Below are positions 7,983 through 10,461 of a stretch of DNA of 10,461 nt, piece after piece (the first letter of the stretch is position 1; each line of letters starts with the position of its first letter). The translations under genes were made by a program, and so were the position numbers. The notes under the pieces were generated by a model that saw only the letters and a list, made by a program, of their open reading frames with translations, was not told where the DNA came from and did no database searches. The stretch spans positions 1 to 10,461 of the forward strand of contig JAIXYA010000311.1 in NCBI GenBank assembly GCA_027490485.1, in the 5' to 3' direction. The DNA comes from Comamonadaceae bacterium (GTDB taxonomy: Bacteria; Pseudomonadota; Gammaproteobacteria; Burkholderiales; Burkholderiaceae_C).

Positions 7983-8878
7983 GAACCACCCTCATTCCAA
8001 TGCAATTTATGACGCAGTGTGTCAAAGTAATTCCAACCTTTGGGGTGAAGAAAGACCGCATGGTGTGGTGATTTACGTACCAAAACTTTATCCCCAATCA
8101 GGATAGAGGCCATGGACTGCATATCGAAATTGGCGCTGGCATCGCGTCCGCCCACCAATTCGATCGTGACTTCTGCATCGTCAGCCAAGACCAAGGGCCG
8201 GTTGGAGAAGGTGTGCGGCGCTATAGGTACCATCACCAAACCACCCAAAGCGGGTTGCAACAGGGGGCCGCCAGCAGACAAAGAGTAGGCAGTGGAACCT
8301 GTGGGGGTGGAGATGATCAGGCCATCGGCGCGTTGGTTGGCCACAAAATGCCCATCGATCGATACCCGCAACTCCACCATGCCAGAGGAAGCACCGCGGT
8401 TAATGACCACATCATTCAAAGCCAACGCGTCGAACACACAATCTGTACCCCGCCAGACTTGGGCATGCAACATGCTGCGCTGGTCTTCCTCGTATTGACC
8501 TTGCAGCATAGGCTGCAAAGTCGTTTCCATGTGTTCCAAGGAAATATCAGTGATAAAACCAAGTCTGCCTTGGTTGATGCCAATCAAGGGAATACCATGA
8601 GGGGCGAGTTGCCTGCCAAAACCCAGCATGGTGCCGTCGCCTCCGACCACCAAGGCAAGGTCGCATTGCTTGGCAATGCCTGCAACATTCATCACGGGGC
8701 AACCCTGATCACCCAAATACGCTGCGGTGTCTTTTTCCACCACCACGTCGCAGCCTTGGCTGAGCAAAAAAGCCACCAAGGAGGCCAGTACGGGCTGACC
8801 CGATGACGCAGCAGCACCATGGCTGGGTGAGGCGTGGGATTTGCCGATAAGGGCGATTTGGCCAAACTTTGGATTCAT
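7979..8878 (-). CDS. nadK: NAD kinase (ATP/polyphosphate-dependent)
   Basis: NadK phosphorylates NAD to NADP in the cytoplasm, the only route to new NADP. The 299-residue protein has ALIGK (9-13), [11 protein letters not shown] at 79-89 with catalytic Asp81, [13 protein letters not shown] (99-111), LNDVVINRG (154-162) and NAD-binding [21 protein letters not shown] at 185-205. The start at 8876-8878 ([13 protein letters not shown]) is preferred: the upstream in-frame extension from 8950 runs through the hrcA start and has no family resemblance. No Shine-Dalgarno sequence is visible. A TGTAAT at 8886-8891 (minus strand) would be a -10 box placing the transcript start at or within a base or two of the ATG, so the mRNA may be leaderless, but no -35 supports it. 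It is divergent from hrcA with a 40-base gap and leads nadK-recN-rapZ. Confidence 0.96.
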   Translation of the reverse strand: MNPKFGQIALIGKSHASPSHGAAASSGQPVLASLVAFLLSQGCDVVVEKDTAAYLGDQGCPVMNVAGIAKQCDLALVVGGDGTMLGFGRQLAPHGIPLIGINQGRLGFITDISLEHMETTLQPMLQGQYEEDQRSMLHAQVWRGTDCVFDALALNDVVINRGASSGMVELRVSIDGHFVANQRADGLIISTPTGSTAYSLSAGGPLLQPALGGLVMVPIAPHTFSNRPLVLADDAEVTIELVGGRDASANFDMQSMASILIGDKVLVRKSPHHAVFLHPKGWNYFDTLRHKLHWNEGGS

Positions 8879-8887
8879 AGGCCAAAT
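8856..8887. repeat. Inverted repeat / TTTGG-CCAAA half-site array at the nadK-hrcA junction
   Basis: ATTTGGCC (8856-8863) and GGCCAAAT (8880-8887) form a perfect 8-bp inverted repeat around a 16-base spacer that contains the nadK start codon. Within it are four half-sites in alternating orientation: TTTGG 8857-8861, CCAAA 8862-8866, TTTGG 8868-8872 and CCAAA 8882-8886. The first two form a 10-bp palindrome, and the middle two another around a single C. It overlaps the possible hrcA -35 region. Part of it encodes nadK residues 3-8, so coding constraint explains some of it. An operator role is inference. Confidence 0.45.
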
Positions 8888-8901
8888 TACATCATTAAAA
8901 T
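8874..8901 (+). promoter_or_regulatory. Weak candidate promoter for hrcA
   Basis: TTCATA (8874-8879, 4 of 6) and TAAAAT (8896-8901, 5 of 6) are separated by 16 bases. The start would fall near 8908, very close to the ribosome-binding site, which makes the leader unusually short. No sigma-32 type promoter and no CIRCE element (TTAGCACTC-N9-GAGTGCTAA) is present in this gap. Confidence 0.28.
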
Positions 8902-8905
8902 GCTT

Positions 8906-8913
8906 AGAAAGGA
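8906..8913 (+). promoter_or_regulatory. Ribosome-binding site that decides the hrcA start
   Basis: AGAAAGGA ends 5 bases before the ATG at 8919. It overlaps the alternative in-frame ATG at 8913, which therefore cannot use it. This spacing selects the MLDDRAKLL start. Confidence 0.6.
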
Positions 8914-8918
8914 TGACC

Positions 8919-9926
8919 ATGCTCGATGATCGTGCCAAGTTGTTGCTCAAGACCCTGGTAGAGCGCTATATCGCTGACGGCCAGCCCGTGGGTTCCCGTA
9001 CCCTGTCCCGAGCCAACGGTATCGAACTGTCCCCTGCCACCGTGCGAAATGTCATGGCGGATCTGGAAGAAATGGGCTTGATTGTCAGTCCCCACACCTC
9101 GGCAGGGCGCATTCCGACAGCACGTGGCTACCGATTGTTTGTCGACACCATGCTGACATTTGATCGCCAGCAGTTGCAAGCGCCCAGTTTGGTCGCGGAG
9201 CAGCCGCAAAAAGTCATCACCAGTGCGGCGCAGTTGTTGTCTAACTTATCAAACTTTGTGGGTGTGGTGATGGCACCTAAGCGCAGTTCGGTGTTCCACC
9301 ATATTGAGTTTTTACGGCTTTCCGATAAACGCGTTTTGGTCATCATCGTCACGCCTGAGGGCGATGTGCAAAACCGCGTCATCTTCACCGACACAGATTT
9401 TTCGCAAAGCCAGTTGGTTGAAGCCTCCAATTACCTCAATGCCAATTTTGCTGGTATGGCCATCGATCAGGTGCGTGAGCGTTTGCAAGCCGAAGTAGAT
9501 AGCTTGCGAAGCGAGATTGCGGCGTTGATGCAAGCGGCTGTGAAATTCAGCTCTGAAGCGTTGGTGCAAGGAGAAGACGAGGTGGTCATCAGCGGCGAGC
9601 GCAATTTGTTGTCGGTATCCGATTTTTCCAGCGACATGGGCCAATTGCGCCGTGCTTTCGAGCTGTTTGAAGAAAAAGCGCAACTCATGCGTTTGCTCGA
9701 TATTTCTTCTCAAGCCGAAGGTGTGCGAATTTACATTGGCGGTGAAAGCCAAATTGTTCCTTTTGAGGAACTGTCAGTGGTCAGCGCCAATTACGAAGTT
9801 GACGGACAAGTGGTGGGTACCTTAGGCGTTATTGGCCCGACCCGAATGCCTTATGAACGCATGATTCAAATCGTGGACATTACCTCTAAGTTGATCAGCA
9901 ACGCCTTGAGCCATAAGCCCTTATAA
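8919..9926 (+). CDS. hrcA: Heat-inducible transcription repressor HrcA
   Basis: HrcA binds CIRCE operators upstream of groESL and sometimes dnaK, and represses them until GroEL is titrated by unfolded proteins. The 335-residue protein starts [21 protein letters not shown], a winged-helix N-terminus. GQPVGSRTL (21-29), [19 protein letters not shown] (37-55) and [20 protein letters not shown] (57-76) are the family's DNA-binding signature. The GAF-like and dimer part follows, with IYIGGESQ (271-278), [35 protein letters not shown] at 282-316 and a C-terminal helix. Two longer in-frame starts (8841, 8913) are rejected on ribosome-binding spacing and family length. It is divergent from nadK with a 40-base gap and stands apart from any chaperone gene visible here. 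Its own gap has no CIRCE site, so autoregulation through CIRCE is not seen. Confidence 0.97.
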   Translation: MLDDRAKLLLKTLVERYIADGQPVGSRTLSRANGIELSPATVRNVMADLEEMGLIVSPHTSAGRIPTARGYRLFVDTMLTFDRQQLQAPSLVAEQPQKVITSAAQLLSNLSNFVGVVMAPKRSSVFHHIEFLRLSDKRVLVIIVTPEGDVQNRVIFTDTDFSQSQLVEASNYLNANFAGMAIDQVRERLQAEVDSLRSEIAALMQAAVKFSSEALVQGEDEVVISGERNLLSVSDFSSDMGQLRRAFELFEEKAQLMRLLDISSQAEGVRIYIGGESQIVPFEELSVVSANYEVDGQVVGTLGVIGPTRMPYERMIQIVDITSKLISNALSHKPL

Positions 9927-9937
9927 CGATAACTGTC

Positions 9938-9972
9938 TGTGTATTGACCACTGAATACACAAGATATTTTTT
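9938..9972 (+). terminator. Possible weak intrinsic terminator after hrcA
   Basis: TGTGTATT (9938-9945) and AATACACA (9954-9961) make a perfect 8-bp stem with an 8-base loop. Five bases later comes a run of six T (9967-9972). The stem holds only 2-3 G-C pairs and the T-run is not immediately adjacent, so it is weaker than a classic terminator. It starts 12 bases after the hrcA stop. TTGACC inside it (9944-9949) could instead be a -35 box for the next gene, with TATTTT at 9965-9970, but the spacer is only 15. Confidence 0.4.
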
Positions 9973-10076
9973 GAGCAGTCTTTAATTGCATGGGTTTTCG
10001 TGTGTAGTGGTGCAAAACCGTGTGTTGCTGACAGTCTGTAGGGGGCAAACTGGGAGTTCATTAATCTTAGGCATTC
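9973..10076. other. Rest of the hrcA to TerB-like intergenic gap
   Basis: No gene is visible in these 104 bases. A 6-bp inverted repeat GGTTTT (9993-9998)/AAAACC (10014-10019) is present. ACAGTCTGT (10031-10039) is a one-mismatch copy of ACTGTCTGT at 9932-9940. A weak TAGG (10068-10071) lies 5 bases before the next start codon. A promoter for the downstream gene is expected somewhere here but none stands out. Confidence 0.35.
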
Positions 10077-10461
10077 ATGAACGCTCCTATGTCATCGCTT
10101 GCTACGGCCGACGATGCCCTCAATCAAGTCGATTCTTTCGACTCAGGGGAAGCTGAGCCTGATGAGCCCATAGAACTCACGCCATTCTTATCGTTGGCCG
10201 TGGCCTTGCTTTATATGCTTATGGCCGATGGCGAAATTGATGACCATGAGTCAAGTCAATTACAAGCCGTGATTGGTGGCAATCAAGATGTGCTGGAGTT
10301 GGCGTTTGAATACGTAGAAACCATCGCCTTGGATCAATTTCTCACGGATGCTCCTGCCGCTCTAAGCAACGAAGACAAGCTGTGTATTTTGTGCAATTTG
10401 TGTGATTGCTTGCTGGCAGACGGTGTATGTGAGCAAGTAGAAGATGAATTGTTTCAAAAAA
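10077..10461 (+). CDS. TerB-like (tellurite-resistance TerB family) protein, N-terminal part, cut by the window edge
   Basis: The first 128 codons are visible and open to the edge. Residues 1-36 are acidic and probably disordered (rich in Asp, Glu, Ser and Pro). From about 37 a helical domain starts: LSLAVALLYMLMADGEIDDHES (39-60) and, about 60 residues on, LLADGVCEQVEDELF (112-126). This pair of ADG-x-(I/V)-x-x-x-E turns after hydrophobic helices is the hallmark of the TerB/DjlA-N-type fold, in which acidic loops may bind metal. Five cysteines lie in or just after the second helix, at 103, 106, 109, 111 and 118, which is unusual for the family. The ATG at 10077 has only a weak TAGG; Met5 at 10089 is an alternative start. 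Position after hrcA on the same strand suggests possible co-expression. Function is unknown, and actual tellurite resistance should not be assumed. Confidence 0.75.
   Translation, partial: MNAPMSSLATADDALNQVDSFDSGEAEPDEPIELTPFLSLAVALLYMLMADGEIDDHESSQLQAVIGGNQDVLELAFEYVETIALDQFLTDAPAALSNEDKLCILCNLCDCLLADGVCEQVEDELFQK

Noticed and set aside
8213..8806. 197-residue open frame antisense to nadK
   Set aside because: Overlaps conserved nadK motifs throughout; no domain recognised.
8879..8918. CIRCE operator in front of hrcA
   Set aside because: Looked for TTAGCACTC-N9-GAGTGCTAA and found nothing close.
8879..8950. N-terminal extension of nadK to 8950, and of hrcA to 8841
   Set aside because: The extensions overlap each other's starts, lack family resemblance, and would erase the intergenic region; hrcA has a good ribosome-binding site for 8919.
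10077..10461. A tellurite-resistance gene cluster
   Set aside because: Only one TerB-like fold is visible and no other ter genes; TerB-type domains occur in many proteins unrelated to tellurite.
1..10461. CRISPR array, IS element, prophage or integrated island
   Set aside because: No regularly spaced repeats, transposase, integrase or terminal repeats seen; tRNA-Gln has no attachment-site duplication in the window.

Overview
The window looks like chromosomal housekeeping DNA from a betaproteobacterium, most likely order Burkholderiales and family Comamonadaceae (Limnohabitans/Rhodoferax-like). This rests on recalled protein sequence patterns and gene order, not on a database search. Genes are packed tightly, with many 1-16 base overlaps and very short gaps. 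I see no insertion sequence, prophage, CRISPR array, integron or rRNA. Two genes are cut by the window edges: prs on the left and a TerB-like gene on the right.

Layout from left to right. (1) Positions 1-3557, minus strand: a transcription unit that reads right to left as exported TPR protein, lolB (outer-membrane lipoprotein receptor), ispE (isoprenoid precursor kinase), tRNA-Gln(UUG) and prs (PRPP synthase). The same order is known from Pseudomonas. (2) Positions 3597-5440, plus strand: mutM and mutY, the two glycosylases of the GO (8-oxoguanine) repair system, overlapping by 16 bases. (3) Positions 5437-8878, minus strand: nadK, recN and rapZ, joined by two ATGA start/stop overlaps. rapZ meets mutY tail to tail, and a shared TTAA supplies both stop codons. 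(4) Positions 8919-10461, plus strand: hrcA (heat-shock repressor), a roughly 150-base gap with a weak terminator-like hairpin, then a cysteine-rich TerB-like protein that runs off the end.

Functionally, the window combines oxidative-damage and double-strand-break repair (mutM, mutY, recN), NADP and PRPP supply (nadK, prs), envelope biogenesis (lolB, ispE, rapZ, TPR protein) and heat-shock control (hrcA). There is no obvious new multi-gene system. The points most worth checking are small: an array of TTTGG/CCAAA half-sites at the nadK/hrcA divergent junction; an 8-bp hairpin ending one base before the prs start codon; a cysteine cluster in the TerB-like protein; the apparent secreted (not lipidated) form of a TPR protein at the LbcA locus; and a RapZ lacking the basic tail used for sRNA binding in E. 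coli.
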